In this document: piece after piece, positions 22,789 through 40,088 of the stretch
How positions within the stretch are numbered: position 1 is the stretch's first letter
Layout of the letters: each line of letters opens with the position of its first letter
From: Haemonchus contortus
Lineage: Eukaryota > Nematoda > Chromadorea > Rhabditida > Trichostrongylidae
Length of the DNA: 64,000 nt
Direction: 5' to 3'
Assembly (NCBI GenBank): GCA_000469685.2
Contig: LS997565.1
Coordinates: 16,365,293-16,429,292 of the forward strand
Notes under the pieces: generated by a model
The model's input: the letters and a program-made list of their open reading frames with translations, nothing else
What the model was told of the DNA's origin: nothing
Databases searched by the model: none
Program-made: the position numbers and the translations under genes

Positions 22789-23537
22789 CTGAAAAAAAGA
22801 ATTTGAGTTTGTCAAAAACTACCCTGTATTGCGATTTGAACCAGGACAAGTAACTACTTCTTTCCGACATCTCCACAACCTGATCCTGTCTCTCTCAAGT
22901 TGTGGCTGATTTCCATTTCTCGAACGGTTTCTTTTGAGCGTGATGTTTACCAGTTTTCCATCTTCTTGGATCCTGTTTTGACTCAAAAGCCTCACATCTC
23001 TCAGACTATGCCTATAGAAAAACGCAGATGTATTCAGCGGGGAATGAACTAGTGATTCACGTTTGAATGACAAAAAACTCCCCTTTCTACTCCATCAGTT
23101 ATTGGCTGAAGAATTGCATGTAAACTCTGACGTTGATTTACTCGTTATCAGCCTGATGAACATCAGCCTTTTGAACTCTCCTTGCATTGGATTCACATTG
23201 ATACAATTCCGTTCTCTCCAAGGTATTGCATTATTCACTTCAAAGATGGTTAGCGGCTTTGTCCGAATACTTGTGGAGGGGTAGTCATCCCCTTACCACC
23301 CAAAGTGGCTCCCTTTCATCTCGTCGGAATAACCCCTAGACCTAAAATTCTAATGTACTCCACTTCGTCGTTGTTACAGTAACGTTGACTTCCGCCAGCT
23401 CCATTCCGGGAATCGTGTGATCGCCCTTTCTAGGATCCGAACTCCATTGCCTTACTTATCAGCTAATCCGTTGCTCTTCTCAGGCATGCCCCTACCATCG
23501 TAAACGTTGTTCTCCTTTCTTCGGCACGACAGAAGCA
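22789..23537. other. Intron of R2; expected 102-nt exon not found
   Basis: A minus-strand open stretch at 22819-23073 overlaps the place where the first exon of this L-domain cassette should be, but it lacks the conserved C-x-GG and GDL motifs and has no matching donor phase. Confidence 0.4.
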
Positions 23538-23567
23538 TCCTACTTCCTACTTACTATAAAGCGCTTA

Positions 23568-24416
<849 letters not shown>

Positions 24417-24889
24417 GTCACGAGATTCCTTAGCTCCCTTAGATCTGCCTGGAGAGACCGGGTCAAGTGTGGGATGGGTGGGCCAGGTCTCGAGAAGTAT
24501 AAAACACACATCAGCTTGGCGGAGCCCCGCTCACAGTGGGCGTGGCGTGCCTCGAAATGCGCCCTACCGAGGACCATGATTTCAAATTCAGCCACAAGAC
24601 GGCCTCAAAATTGGGGTTTAAAGGTGGCTTGAGGTGTGCATTGGTAAGTTAGATCGAACTGGGGAGACCCACCCCCGATGGGCGGGGCGTTCTCCAAAAA
24701 TGTAATGCTTTATGAAAACATTTATAACTCGGTTTGGAGAAAGCCAACAGAGCAGAAAAAAGTTGATGTGGGAGGAGCATTGTCGGAGGTGTCTCCAGCA
24801 TAAATGACGTCAGCGGAGGCCCGCCCACAATGGGCGGAGCGTGCCTCGAAGCTCATATCCCTTCTTACATTTATATACGAAAATCCATA

Positions 24890-25920
24890 ATTCCGGTTCC
24901 CATGGACGTAGAGAGTTCAAATTTGGTAGGAGTACAGGCGTCATGGAGGCAAAACTCGTGGTGGGTGGCAGAACCAGACTCCGCCCACAAGGAGCGGGGT
25001 TTGTGCGGAAATTCATAACTCCCGTCCCCATGGACCTAGAATGTTCAAACTTGGTAGGAGTACAGGCGACAGGATGGGAACACCTATGGTGGGTGGCAAC
25101 ACCGGACTCCGCCTACAAGGGGCGGGGTTTGGGTAAAAATTCATAACTCATGTTCTCATGGACCTTGAAAGTTCAAACTTGGTAGGAGTACAGACACTGT
25201 GTTGGGAAAACTTATGGTGGGTGGTAGAACCAGACTCCGCCCACAGGGAGCGGGGTTTGTGCGAAAATTCACAACTCCTGTCCCCACAAAACTAGATAGT
25301 TCAAACTTGGTAGGAGTACAGGCGTCATGGAGGCAAAACTCGTGGTGGGTGGCAGAACCAGACTCCGCCCACAAGGAGCGGGGTTTGTGCGGAAATTCAT
25401 AACTCCCGTCCCCATGGACCTAGAATGTTCAAACTTGGTAGGAGTACAGGCGACAGGATGGGAACACCTATGGTGGGTGGCAACACCGGACTCCGCCTAC
25501 AAGGGGCGGGGTTTGGGTAAAAATTCATAACTCATGTTCTCATGGACCTTGAAAGTTCAAACTTGGTAGGAGTACAGACACTGTGTTGGGAAAACTTATG
25601 GTTGGTGGTAGAACCAGACTCCGCCCACAGGGAGCGGGGTTTGTGCGAAAATTCACAACTCCTGTCCCCACAAAACTAGATAGTTCAAACTTGGTAGGAG
25701 TACAGGCGTCATGGAGGCAAAACTCGTGGTGGGTGGCAGAACCAGGCTCCGCCCACAAGGAGCGGGGTTTGTGCGAAAATTCACAACTCCTGTCCCCACA
25801 AAACTAGAAAGTTCAAACTTGGTAGGAGTACAGGCGACGGGATGGGAACACTCATGGTGGGTGGCAGGACCAGACTCCGCCCATAGAAGGCGATGTTTGG
25901 GCGGAAACTCATAAATCCGG
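24890..25920 (+). repeat. 128-bp minisatellite with 384-bp higher-order unit
   Basis: Units contain ATTCATAACTC, GTTCAAACTTGGTAGGAGTA, GTGGGTGGCAGAACC and CTCCGCCCACA. The block starting at 25017 recurs at 25401, an offset of 384 bp, or three 128-bp monomers, with very few differences, so a trimer was duplicated recently. Confidence 0.85.
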
Positions 25921-26009
25921 TAAAGGTCTATAATGAAAATCAGCTCATGCGGCTCCGTCTCTCATGATTAGAGCCCCTAGCGCGCGCGAGAGCGTGCGTA
26001 GCCGCCTGG

Positions 26010-27300
26010 TTTACATTATTACCATTCTAACATTTTCGTTTCTAACCCATTCCAGACTCGTCCAACTCAGGTGCATCACGTCCTAATTTTTGCTGTGCGA
26101 AGAACCCTCTCGTGATTCCAACCTACAGAATACACTCGCTGCTGTACAGCATCGTGGGCCTCACCTCTGTCCTGTATTACTTCCCTTCAAACCTTCTAGA
26201 GCACAGTAGGTCGGAAAGAATAATACTGGATCTTTAGATTTCATTAAATGCCACTGTCTCGCATCCTGGTCCTCACTACCCTCAGCAGCCATATCACTCC
26301 TGATATCGAATGTTCTGCACTTTTCCGATAACTTCTCTCAGAAAATCTACGATTGGCTGCACGCACTGCTCGGGACTCAAAGACGTTCATCCCATTTTCC
26401 GTCAGCACTACCCACCATTTTCTGCACTCTCGCGTCAATGCCAGCGCTTGTGGGTCGCCTTATACTTCACAACTCGCTCAATTTCATCGTTTCCTGCGTC
26501 GTTTCCATTATTATTGGAGGACCATTTTTATGGCGTTGTTCTAGGTCTGCTGGATCGACCCTTCGGGATCTTGATGTTCAGCATCTAGTACCTTCTGCTT
26601 GATATCTACTTTTTCGGCTCCTTGCACATGCACTTGATGCACTCCTCTCAAGCCTAAGGTTCTCAAGTGTGACTGATATCGTTGTGCGAGTTTACAATTC
26701 TTGTGGAAACTATGGTTTCTACAAGATACCACTCGTAATAATCAGCTTGCTGCCTTTCTATCAGGACCACGTCGTTCCTTGGTCGTTGCCTTCTGGTAGT
26801 AGCGTGGTTATACTTGACTTTATTTACCTTTTGTTTAATACTGTTTTTTCCACGCTATATGTTGTGCAAACACAAATGCTGACAACAAAAGTGCAATCAG
26901 AATGAATAAATGCTGAAGTTAGAATGAAGCTTGACTAACTTCTGAATCCTCGGATAAATAGGTTGCCAGTAATAACATTGCAAAACTTGTCAAGTTCCCG
27001 AAGGAACTGTTCGTCGACCATCCCTCCTCTGCACTGTCGCGCTAAAAACTCAAATCAAATAATTACCAATGTAATTTGTTCTCTTAGTTGGATCTTTCCT
27101 TCAGGAAGGAGTTAGCAAAGTGGCAGAACACTCGTCTCAAAAGCTAACTCTTGCGCCACTATTGACTTGATATACTACTGCTATTGAAGGGTATCAAGCT
27201 AGTTTTGAAGCAGCCGCTATCCAAAACCATTACAGGGTTGGCCAAAATTGTGATGATCCATCATAGCGCGAGCAGCGCTTAATTTCTTCCAATTACCATA
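26010..27300. other. Intron or intergenic sequence
   Basis: Short ORFs on both strands (26244-26905) with no recognised domain or splice support. Nothing further can be said. Confidence 0.4.
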
Positions 27301-27305
27301 TTTCA

Positions 27306-27600
27306 GGCGGAGGTGGTGTAGTGGCAAGTGGCGCACTTTATCACACGCACGGTCAGGGGTTCGAATCCCGGATCGGTGCCGCCTAGGCCAACCAAGCCTT
27401 CCATCCCTCCGGGGTCGGTGAATTGGTACCAGACTCGACTGGGAGGATAAAAGCACTGACTTGAACATCGGCTGGCCACCGCAAGTCATTGTATAGGCCA
27501 CATACACACTCATTACGCCACTACGATTCTGAATGACAGTCGAGTGCGGGGGCGCATCCCTCAGACGGGATTGATAAACGCCAAAAGCTTTACTTCAAAC
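27306..27600 (+). mobile_element. tRNA-derived SINE, best copy
   Basis: The head has an A-box-like GGTGGTGTAGTGGCAAG (27312-27328) and a clear B-box GGTTCGAATCCC (27358-27369), spaced as in a tRNA gene. The body contains CCAACCAAGCCTTCCAT, CTCCGGGGTCGGTGAAT, GACTGGGAGGATAA and AAGTCATTGTATAGGCCACA, and the tail ATTGATAAACGCCAAAAGC. Partial copies occur at 20088, 22583, 37990 and 49160. It would be transcribed by RNA polymerase III and moved by a partner LINE. The head can be mistaken for a tRNA gene; it lacks a convincing acceptor stem. Confidence 0.7.
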
Positions 27601-27799
27601 TTTAACCATACTTCATTCGATTTTTTCCTTTCTTTAACGAGTTAGATTACATTATTTCTTTCCTAGCGATGCTGATGTTTGCCAGATACTGATAATAATG
27701 GTAGCACCGAGAATCATTTATGCATTTATTCATTTATGCAATTGCAGATACTTTTGGCACGGGCTAGGCACCTCATCGTAACATGACTTCTAGTGTGTC

Positions 27800-28260
27800 T
27801 AGTTCTCAGACCCTTCGAAAAGTTGGGGAATATCTGAAGATCTGTATTGAGAAGGTTACGTCTAGGAGTGTGAAGAAAACAAGGCCAAGGTCTGAGAAGC
27901 AGTAAGACTCACTCTGCGCGCAAATTGGCTGAAGAAATGGATTTTTCATGAAAATTTCTGCGCAAAATCATGGAAGATTAACCGCACAGCGGGCAATTGA
28001 TACAATCAGTAGGTTGTTTTTCTGGATATCATGCTACAGAGAAGAGAAAGTTTGGCTCACAGCAGCTACTACACTGTCGTCGAAGAAATCTTCAAGAAGA
28101 AAGAAACATATTCAAAGAGGGGGTTGAAAAGTTGTCCAATAAGCAGAAAAACAGGATTTATGCGAGGTTCAGGAGAAGGAAGGTATACAACGAAAAACTC
28201 TCACTATTCCAAAGATTTTTGCGGGCATCACATCCAAGGCAAAGAGACCTCTGATTTTTG
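27800..28260 (+). pseudogene. Possible Tc1/mariner-type transposase remnant
   Basis: Broken frames give KKTRPRSEKQ, then a KLAEEMDFS-like piece, LRKIMED, and QKNRIYARFRRRK, an order resembling the paired DNA-binding domain of Tc1-type transposases followed by a basic stretch. There is no catalytic motif. The call is weak; it might be an unrelated decayed ORF. Confidence 0.3.
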
Positions 28261-28831
28261 AACTCAAAGAGTCAATTTAATGCGAAGATTTATTTGATTT
28301 TGCCTTTTCTTGCCTTGTATAGTCGCGAGAATGCTTCACAAAAAGGACGTACAACACGTTGATCCCATCTTCGTGGCACCATCTACGCCTTCAAGGTATC
28401 TCGTAATAAGGAATTAGCGACATACACTTTTTTGAAACTGGTCTGTTATCTGTGTCATCATTATTTTGACCCACGCTGTTTATTGCTTTGTGAAGGCCCC
28501 CCGAAAGTACCTGCTGTGACCTTGCTTCACTAACAACAAGACTTCTCTCAATGTACATGTGGTGTGTTAATAGTTATGAAAATGTGTGCTTATAATAAAT
28601 GAAAATGAAAGGAATTAAGGAGGAAGCTCAAACTTTGTTTAGCGAAAATTTTACACCCTCCGTAGTCACGAAGTATCATTGGTGATGATACAGTAGAACC
28701 AAGAGCATCCTACTTGGCCACCACTAAACAGTCGAATGTTTTTGGAGCGGCGGCAGTCTTGGCACCAACCCATCTATGCTTACTATTCGCAATATGCCTT
28801 TTACTGAGGAACAAACCCGAACGTCGCTTAC

Positions 28832-28999
28832 CTGAAAATTGAGCACCGTCATCGCATACACCTTTGATGTGTTCCCTAACGTCAACAGAAACGTCTTCCA
28901 TTTTCTCAGTTACAATGAGTGCTTTGCCTTTGATTTTCTTGATGGCGTCCAAACCCCTCAGAACAAAATCACGATTATCGATCACTTCCAAGCTGAGGG
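28832..28999 (-). CDS. R2 exon: last part of second repeat L domain
   Basis: The acceptor CTATTGCAG and donor GTAAGC bound 168 nt encoding ALSLEVIDNRDFVLRGLDAI, KKIKGKALIVTEKMEDV and GAQFS. Length and phases (1 in, 1 out) match 38776-38943 exactly, and the NRDFVLRGLDAIKKIKG wording is the closing strand set of an L domain. Its partner exons lie at 37561 and 37751; the intron between them holds Helitron-like copy E and a decayed LINE. Confidence 0.75.
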
Positions 29000-29184
29000 C
29001 TGCAATAGTGATAATGATAACGAACTTAGAGCGAAACTCGTTCTAATTTATGGTGATCACTGTAATATGGTTATTTAATTGTGTTTTCGTGCAGTTCTCA
29101 ACCATCTCAGCTATTTAGTCGCGAGAAAGCGCGCCTCTCAACAAAACGCATCAGCCAGAGACGAGTTTTTCCACCCTTCAAATA

Positions 29185-33676
<4,492 letters not shown>

Positions 33677-34990
33677 TCCGGCTATAGGATGTTGTAGTTT
33701 TGAGCGGTTTGGCAACGCTCAGCTAGACGCGAATGAGTCTACTTTGTCTGTTTCATTGACCTATTCCTACCCTTTGCCCAATTTCGAGCATCTGAAATTT
33801 TTAGAGCAAAACTATAAAGCTTTTCTCAATTCGGTGAATGTGCTGTCCATTAAAGCCGTAGTGTTCCGGAGCTCACATGTGCTCTGATGACCGTGTCTGT
33901 AGTGCCATCCCAAAGCCTATCAGAATTCTTTAGGTAGCACCCAATTTCGGAACAGATAGGAAGACGAAAATGATGTTTTTATGTATAGTGAGTGAGTGAT
34001 AATGATTTCATAGGTGAGTGAGTGATGATGATGGCTCCATATATAGGATGGTCCTCACATGTTGAGGGCGTCTACGTAGAGGGTTAGGGATTTTCCATCC
34101 TAACTTCGCCCGCCTCAATACAAACTCCGTCTACTTTGAGATTTGGATCACATTACTTCTACGGCCTTTGTCCACTTTTTTCAGCGTTGTAGTGCGTTTA
34201 TGAGCATAGGTAAAAATTCTTGATCTCAGCTCCGCCCACCCCAGTGCAAACTCCACTCATAGCCCATTTGGAGTATTCGACTACACTTCTTCTGTAGCCA
34301 CTAGTGCTTTTTCCCATGATCTAGAATGTTTCTTCACATGTTTATGAAATTTTGATCTTGACCCGCCCACCTAGGCGGAGGGTTCGTTCTCTTGCGACGA
34401 TTCTGCCACACTTGTTATAATATCTAGCCACTTTTACCGCACCCTAGAACGTTTTCAAACAGAATTTCAAATTCCTTCTGAAAAATACCCTACATTTAAG
34501 GTCCTCACTCTTCACGAGCCCCGCTACCTTGGGTTATTCCGTTTCAAAAAAGACTTTCCTAAACCTCGAGGGCAGATTATATGGAATCAATCTATCCTTC
34601 CAATTCGCAACTTTGTACTCTTTCGAGGAATTTTTTGAGGTGATCCAGGTCTAAATCCGATTGGCTCTCTCAAGCCTCAAACATGAGGAACTCGATCTTA
34701 ATCAGAAATCATTCCTCACCAGCACCTTGGACTCATACGGCCTCTCCACTTCTTCTCTACCGTGAGAAGAACACACTCATTCTAAGAAATAGTTTCTGGT
34801 GGCTTAGGATACCTTTCGTGATACTTGTGGCACTGAACACCAGAGATAATGGCGGTAAGGGCGCTTATGGCGATCTTGGGCTTACTGTTCATATATATGA
34901 TCCGAGAGTTCTGTTTTTCTGGGGGATTCTTCCCTACCTATGTAGGCAGTAAAATGTCTCCTCTTGATCTAAGAGGCTAGGTAGTACGCC
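33677..34990. other. Intron sequence with decayed minisatellite
   Basis: 34080-34460 contains spaced motifs CTCCGCCCACC, CCGCCCACC and CTAGAATGTTT, which look like old minus-strand units of the minisatellite family. GAGTGAGTGAT repeats occur at 33990-34030. No gene recognised. Confidence 0.4.
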
Positions 34991-37160
34991 ACGCTGTTTT
35001 CTGCTCCATCTTTTGTTGAGCAGTGGAGATAGCAACCATTGTAAACCTTGGAGCACGAACTCTAAATGTTCCTGTGTGGCTGGGAGAATTCCCCTCAAAA
35101 TTTGAGCCGACTAGCCACCTGTACAGTTTCGTAGTATAGCAGTCAGGCTGTACCTTCAGCTCGAATATGGGAAGGACAGCGCTGCTTCTTTTCTGTGAAT
35201 CCACAGCTTCTCCAGATTTCTCCGGCTGCTGTCGCAGTGTTCAAGAAACGCGTATCCACCTAACCCCGGGCTTTACTAACGGAGCCATCCTTTGCTCCTG
35301 ATGTAGAGTTGTTTTTATGACACAATTTTTTGTTTAGGAGTCCATTAAAGTATTCCAACTACCTGCTTCCAAACTGAACAGGCTTTTTTGAGATTCTGCT
35401 TCCTTGTTCTCTCTACTCCTTTATCTCGAAAACCCGATACCTGGCTTTATCTTTAGGGATTGATTTTTCCGTTTCTTTACATTGAGCTTCTCGCACAGAG
35501 CGTCTATGTACAGTAGCGCTCAAAAGTCTTCGGTGAAATGGTCCTTCAGCGGTACTTGTCAGTCGTAACTCCTTTCCTACTTGATCAAATAGTGCGAAAT
35601 TTCTATATTTGGAGCGAGGGTGTATTGTGAATATTTACCACTATTAACCTGCAATCTAATCACGTTCCAGATATTCCAAAGAGCATGAACTTAAAATCGA
35701 CTGAAAGTACAGATGATGGTCCTTCTAATAGAATCTCTTTCCTTTTTGTCCTGTCTAATGTGTACGAGCGATAATGCCGAACACAATAGATGAGAAAAAC
35801 GCGCATAAGGTGTAAATAAGAGGAGACGTTAACAACTTTAGTTTAAGCAAAATCTGCTACTGCAACAAACACCTTGCTCTATCCGTAGACATTGCAGTTT
35901 TGCAGTCAAATTGTGTTGGGTAAGGTGAAATATGCTCTAGCTGAACATATGCAAATTTCGCGCGATTTGGTTTTCTAAGAGAAAAGTTATGAACGAAAAA
36001 GCGTCAAAGCATTTCATCGAAGACTTTTGAGCGCTACTGTATGCCCGTATTCCTCGCCCAAGCTGCAGTGACTGTGGCGAGCCTTTTGGAACTACAGTAA
36101 GCAGCTTCGTCTTCCAAAGCTTCCGTCTTATGCCGTCGTCTTGTACTAATCTTTCTTTTGCTGCACAACTCGCTGGAATTAATGGCTTCGGAAATTCGCT
36201 TTCTTGTCTTCTCTGATTGTGAGCTCACCTTCAGCTTCTACCATGCACATCGTGGGACCTAGTTTTTGTATCCTTCGCTTGAGCTCTGCTCGATGCAACC
36301 TCCAGCATTCTGCTCTATACTTATTTCTCTTTCTCGAACCCCCTACTCCTGACTATGCTTGCTAGGGGCATTTTTTTCTTGTGAATCCATTTTTTGCTGG
36401 GTAGTACCATGTTATCATCTACGGTTCCAAACAACGATCTTCTTACAATCAAATGGTCGATTTCATCCGCTACTCCGGGAACGTATCGGGTACCTCTTTT
36501 AGCAACAAGGTGCTGCAGACTGCAAGGTTGCGGCGGCTGAGTGAAAAAAGTCCTTCAACACCCTTCTCTCTACTTCCACGCTTCCATGACTGCTCCTATT
36601 CCTATTCGATCACAGTTAAGGTGGCCATTCATATCAGCCTGTGAGGCGGAATGTCCTCTTCCTAGATGATTTGATGGTACCGTCAAGGCTCAGATGAGAC
36701 TCTCACTTTTCATACACAGAGCGGACTGCTTGTTGTGCGTACACGGCTATTACTGACCAGCACCCTCATTCGTGTCTTTCCTCACAGCCCTTATGCGACC
36801 TTTGACAACGGTAACCAAGTTTTCGAGGGTCTCCGTTACTGCTGTGGTCTGTTCATTTCGTTCTCCGTTGTAGAAAAGCAGGGCACCGTCTCTATACTTT
36901 CTGGCTTCTGCTCCTTTCCCGCACCCTTCTTGTGGGTATGGGTCTTAGTAGTCTTGCGTTTTATCAGGACTCCCTGGACAGTCCACTGAGCGATCCGACG
37001 TCTGGAGTCCCAAATAGCAGCAACTTTTTCGGCAAACGTCATTCACCCTCGGCATGCTTCGCATACCATAAAACCCGGGAGAAGCTTTTGCGCGGCACTT
37101 CCGAGTGCCGCCATAAAATCAAGCTATCCGAAAGGATATCTTGCACAGCTTGATGAGCTG
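34990..37160 (-). mobile_element. Very degenerate RTE-type LINE
   Basis: Read on the minus strand, fragments in order resemble an RTE endonuclease and linker: VIAVYAQQA near 36720, then SLDGTIKS, YEWPP, VHGSVEVERR near 36560, and downstream KRISEAINSSELCSKRK and SSKRLATVTAAWARNTG at 36034-36228. Frames are broken throughout and the RT core is not recognisable. The assignment rests on motif order alone. Confidence 0.4.
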
Positions 37161-37560
37161 AGCTCATTGTTAAATTCAACTTTTTCGCGTGTCACCTCAA
37201 CTTTCAACCACCCCTGTTCAGTCGTAGAACGAAAGTTGTGGGATGGCCTGTACAACGAGGGTGTTGCAAGCAAGTTTGATGTATCATTCCAAACTGAAAA
37301 GCTTCAGTGGACTAGAAACTCATGACTCAATGACCTTCTAGATAGCCGCATATCTTACCTCTGTTACAAAGATTTTGTAAACGATAGTTTCACAGTTTCC
37401 GAGTTACTAGGTGAAAAAACGATGGATGGTTTTATGACTACGTGTTGTAGTCCTTTTAGAAAAATATGAAGAAAGAAGACATAGAGGAACTTGGATAACA
37501 TGAATTTGACCAGAAGCAGTAAGCTCTTTTCTAGAACTGACAGATAGTTCTTAGACATAC

Positions 37561-37695
37561 ATCTCGAGTTGGGGTTGTAAATTTCCTCCAAGCTCGATAA
37601 AAAAGACAAGTCTTCCACTGCTTCGTTGTTCTTCACAACTAAACGTCCAGCTATTTTTTTGAAATGCGACAGTTTTTCGATTCCCGTGGGTAGCT
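37561..37695 (-). CDS. R2 exon: middle part of second repeat L domain
   Basis: The acceptor CATTCAG and donor GTATGTC bound 135 nt with ELPTGIEKLSHFKKIAG, RLVVKNNEAVEDLSFL and SSLEEI. Phases 1 and 1, and the length equals the two sister exons. The upstream intron is 55 nt (37696-37750), and joining over it restores the frame (IEGLK to ELPTG), which is strong evidence for the splice. Confidence 0.8.
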
Positions 37696-37750
37696 CTGAA
37701 TGACGAGTTGATTAACTTTTCTACTCGTGATATATAGCCCTTCCACCAAC

Positions 37751-37852
37751 CTTTTAATCCTTCAATTCTAAGGTCTCCAATAGTTTCTCTGCAGAATTCA
37801 CTTATGCTATCGAGATACTTCTCAGTGACTTTTCCTCCTTGGCACTTTCGGG
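37751..37852 (-). CDS. R2 exon: first part of second repeat L domain
   Basis: 102 nt on the minus strand, ending at donor GTTGGT, encoding KCQGGKVTEKYLDSISEFC and ETIGDLRIEGLK. The C-x-GG start, second cysteine and GDLRI strand match CPGGSVNAEYLDDLDENC and GGNLVIEGLQ at 39921-40022. Entry is phase 1 at an AAG acceptor (TTTTGAAG), a weaker site. This is the N-terminal cap of an L domain. Confidence 0.75.
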
Positions 37853-37989
37853 CTTCAAAATTCATGTGTCATCTATTAATCATCATAAACTTCTTAGAAT
37901 GAATTGAAGGTAGACAGGGTAGTAGAAGGAGCGTTGTCCATAAAATCTACTGATAAATTCAAAAATGTATTTATCAACATCAGAGTTTA

Positions 37990-38180
37990 TTTGTGGAGGT
38001 GGAGGTGTCAAGTGGAAGGGGGCATCATCACACGCACGGCTAGAAATTGAGATTTGATCGGACCAACCAAGCTTTTCATCCCTCAAAAGCCGTGTACATG
38101 GTAGGGACCTGTACGGGTGATGTAAAGCACTATTTGCTCGTCGGCTGGCCAAAGACAATCATTATATAGGACACCTACGC
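37990..38180 (+). mobile_element. tRNA-derived SINE, degenerate copy
   Basis: GGAGGTGTCAAGTGG, CATCACACGCACGG, GGACCAACCAAGC, GCTGGCCAAAGACAATC and TATAGGACACCTACGC follow the order of the copy at 27306. The B-box is destroyed. Confidence 0.5.
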
Positions 38181-38775
38181 TTATAAAACGACCTTTTGAT
38201 TCTTAATGGAAATTCTGTGAAAGTTCGCACAAAAGCATCTGTATAAGTAGACTTTGTCTTCAAGATGCTTCACTACTGTCAGGAGTGAGCCATCAGTTTA
38301 TAATGTTGAAGCCATAACCATAATACCTCTGTATTCAATGCTTACACCGAGAGATGCATGTTTTTTCCAAGAGCAAGAGCCCTCAAAGGAAGCACGAAGG
38401 CCTCAAGAACTGAGGGTCAGAGCACTGACCACCTTATCCTCTACGAGTACTTATGATCATAAAAAATAAAAGGAATTACAACATTCCAATCCACTACCAA
38501 AATTATTCGTTCCAGTTCTGTTCACTACCACATGTGGTCTGGCAATCCCATTTTCTCTATCTAAGACTAGCTTCTAATGATTTTTCATATTCGCGTTTTT
38601 TTTGGTGTCTCTATTTTCAAAATTGTCGATTCTGAATGGCGTCAAGCCGCCTAAGAAAGAAATATTCTCCTTGCCGATTTGTCAGGGATTGCTTGAGATT
38701 AGCAAAAGTCAGAAGTCACAAAAGTCGAATGGATACTGACTTTCTCATCGTTGCTTCAAGATTTAAGATTCCTAC
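38181..38775. other. Spacer between L-domain cassettes
   Basis: AT-rich; no conserved exon, repeat or gene seen. In the single-gene model it is an intron. Confidence 0.4.
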
Positions 38776-38943
38776 CGAAAAATGATGCTGTTCCACTTGT
38801 CACGCCGACAAGTTTCCTTTGCACAGCATTTGATATGTCCGTTTCCTTTTCACTTATTATCCGTACGTCACCATTAATCTTTTCAAGCGTATCTAAGCCT
38901 TTCATGGCGAATTTCAGATTGTCAACGACTTCAAGGCTTAAGC
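38776..38943 (-). CDS. R2 exon: last part of first repeat L domain
   Basis: The acceptor AATTTGCAG and donor GTAGG bound 168 nt encoding GLSLEVVDNLKFAMKGLDTL, EKINGDVRIISEKETDI and GTASFF. Phases 1 and 1, same length as 28832-28999. The product closes the L-domain solenoid. Splicing onward in phase 1 fits the next cassette at 37852. Confidence 0.75.
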
Positions 38944-39123
38944 CTGCAAATTTATTGAAATGATTTGCAAAGGCACGTAGAGAATCTCGTAGATCTCTTA
39001 TTTTTGCTTTCTGCTTCACTAGAATAATTTCCCTCCCTCTCTTATTTTTTTCTAAACAGAGTTTGCCTTTGTAGTAGCAGAGGTAAAGTTGATAGTCCTG
39101 CAGTATACCGATAATTTACTGAC

Positions 39124-39258
39124 CCGTCTTGCCCGAAGAGCCAATTTCTTTCAAATATGGCAGGAAAGACAGGTCGCGAACTGCACTATTTTCTTTCACA
39201 ATCAGACGACCACTTATTCTCTCAATTTGAGCCAGCTTATCTAAGTGAGGTGGCATGT
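39124..39258 (-). CDS. R2 exon: middle part of first repeat L domain
   Basis: The acceptor CTTGTTCCAG and donor GTCAGT bound 135 nt with DMPPHLDKLAQIERISG, RLIVKENSAVRDLSFLPY and LKEIGSS. It aligns without gaps to the two sister exons of the same length. The acceptor was chosen because it is the only one giving phase 1 and the conserved start. Confidence 0.8.
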
Positions 39259-39920
39259 CTGGAACAAGTCTGCTACATTTTGCACAAAAATTCTTTTTCA
39301 AAGACATCTTGCCCATTCATTACAAGGCAACATTTATTTTGTGTTCCTCGTGAATCGAGCTTCAGCAACATTACGTGCATGTTCCTACAGCGAACGGAAA
39401 TGCACTCAAGGAGTATTTTAGAGGAAAGCGCCATGTAAGGAACGCGCAAATGAGAAGTGACTCTCAGATGGGGAGCTCAACTATGTCTAGAGTCTATATG
39501 AGAGAAAATTCAGGAGCAGAGCTATAAATACACACGTGAATCACTGCAGTATCTTCGTCAACCACGCCTCATCCTTCAACAGCAGTGGAGCTGATGGAGG
39601 TTGGTAGAATATTTTCTTCTAGTTCTCTTCGATTCCCCCTGCTTCAAAATGATAGAAGAAAAACAGTGATTATGTCTGCGCTACTTGCGCAATGATGACA
39701 ACCACTCCCCTTTCCCCCATACTTTGGTTGCTTCCACACATTATCCCAGCCAATGTCGTTCCTTTTACAGGACCTTACAAGCACTCCCTGCTACTATCTG
39801 GAGAGAAATTATTGCATATCTCCACAGGTTTGTTTACCATTGTGCGCCTGACTTCTCTAACACTATTTTTTGCCATTTATGGCAATAGAATGTGTTCGGA
39901 GAAGAGAATCCCTCACTCAC

Positions 39921-40022
39921 CTTGCAACCCTTCAATAACAAGATTACCACCGATCACATTGCAATTTTCATCTAAATCATCCAAATATTCGGCATTGACA
40001 GATCCTCCAGGACACCGGGTCA
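39921..40022 (-). CDS. R2 exon: first part of first repeat L domain
   Basis: 102 nt encoding TRCPGGSVNAEYLDDLDENC, NVIGGNLVIEGLQ, with donor GTGAGTGAG. It is entered in phase 1 at CTTTTAAG and would join the phase-1 donor of the first L-domain exon at 49588. The BEL/Pao element begins only 67 bp upstream, so the element split this intron. Confidence 0.8.
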
Positions 40023-40083
40023 CTTAAAAGATGAGGCTTCACTGCTGAGTCTAGTTTTGCTAGGCTTAAATCTTTCGAATTAC

Positions 40084-40088
40084 ATTAG
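40084..40088. repeat. Target site duplication ATTAG, left
   Basis: ATTAG directly precedes the left LTR and is repeated exactly at 48047-48051 after the right LTR. A 5-bp duplication is usual for BEL/Pao integration. Confidence 0.85.

Noticed and set aside
24810..25914. Repeated ORFs of 60-100 codons on both strands
   Set aside because: They repeat with the 128-bp minisatellite and lack independent coding signals.
24890..25920. CRISPR array
   Set aside because: Units are contiguous 128-bp monomers without unique spacers, and the genome is eukaryotic.
27306..27380. Functional tRNA gene
   Set aside because: A-box and B-box are present, but the acceptor stem does not pair well and the sequence continues as a dispersed SINE.
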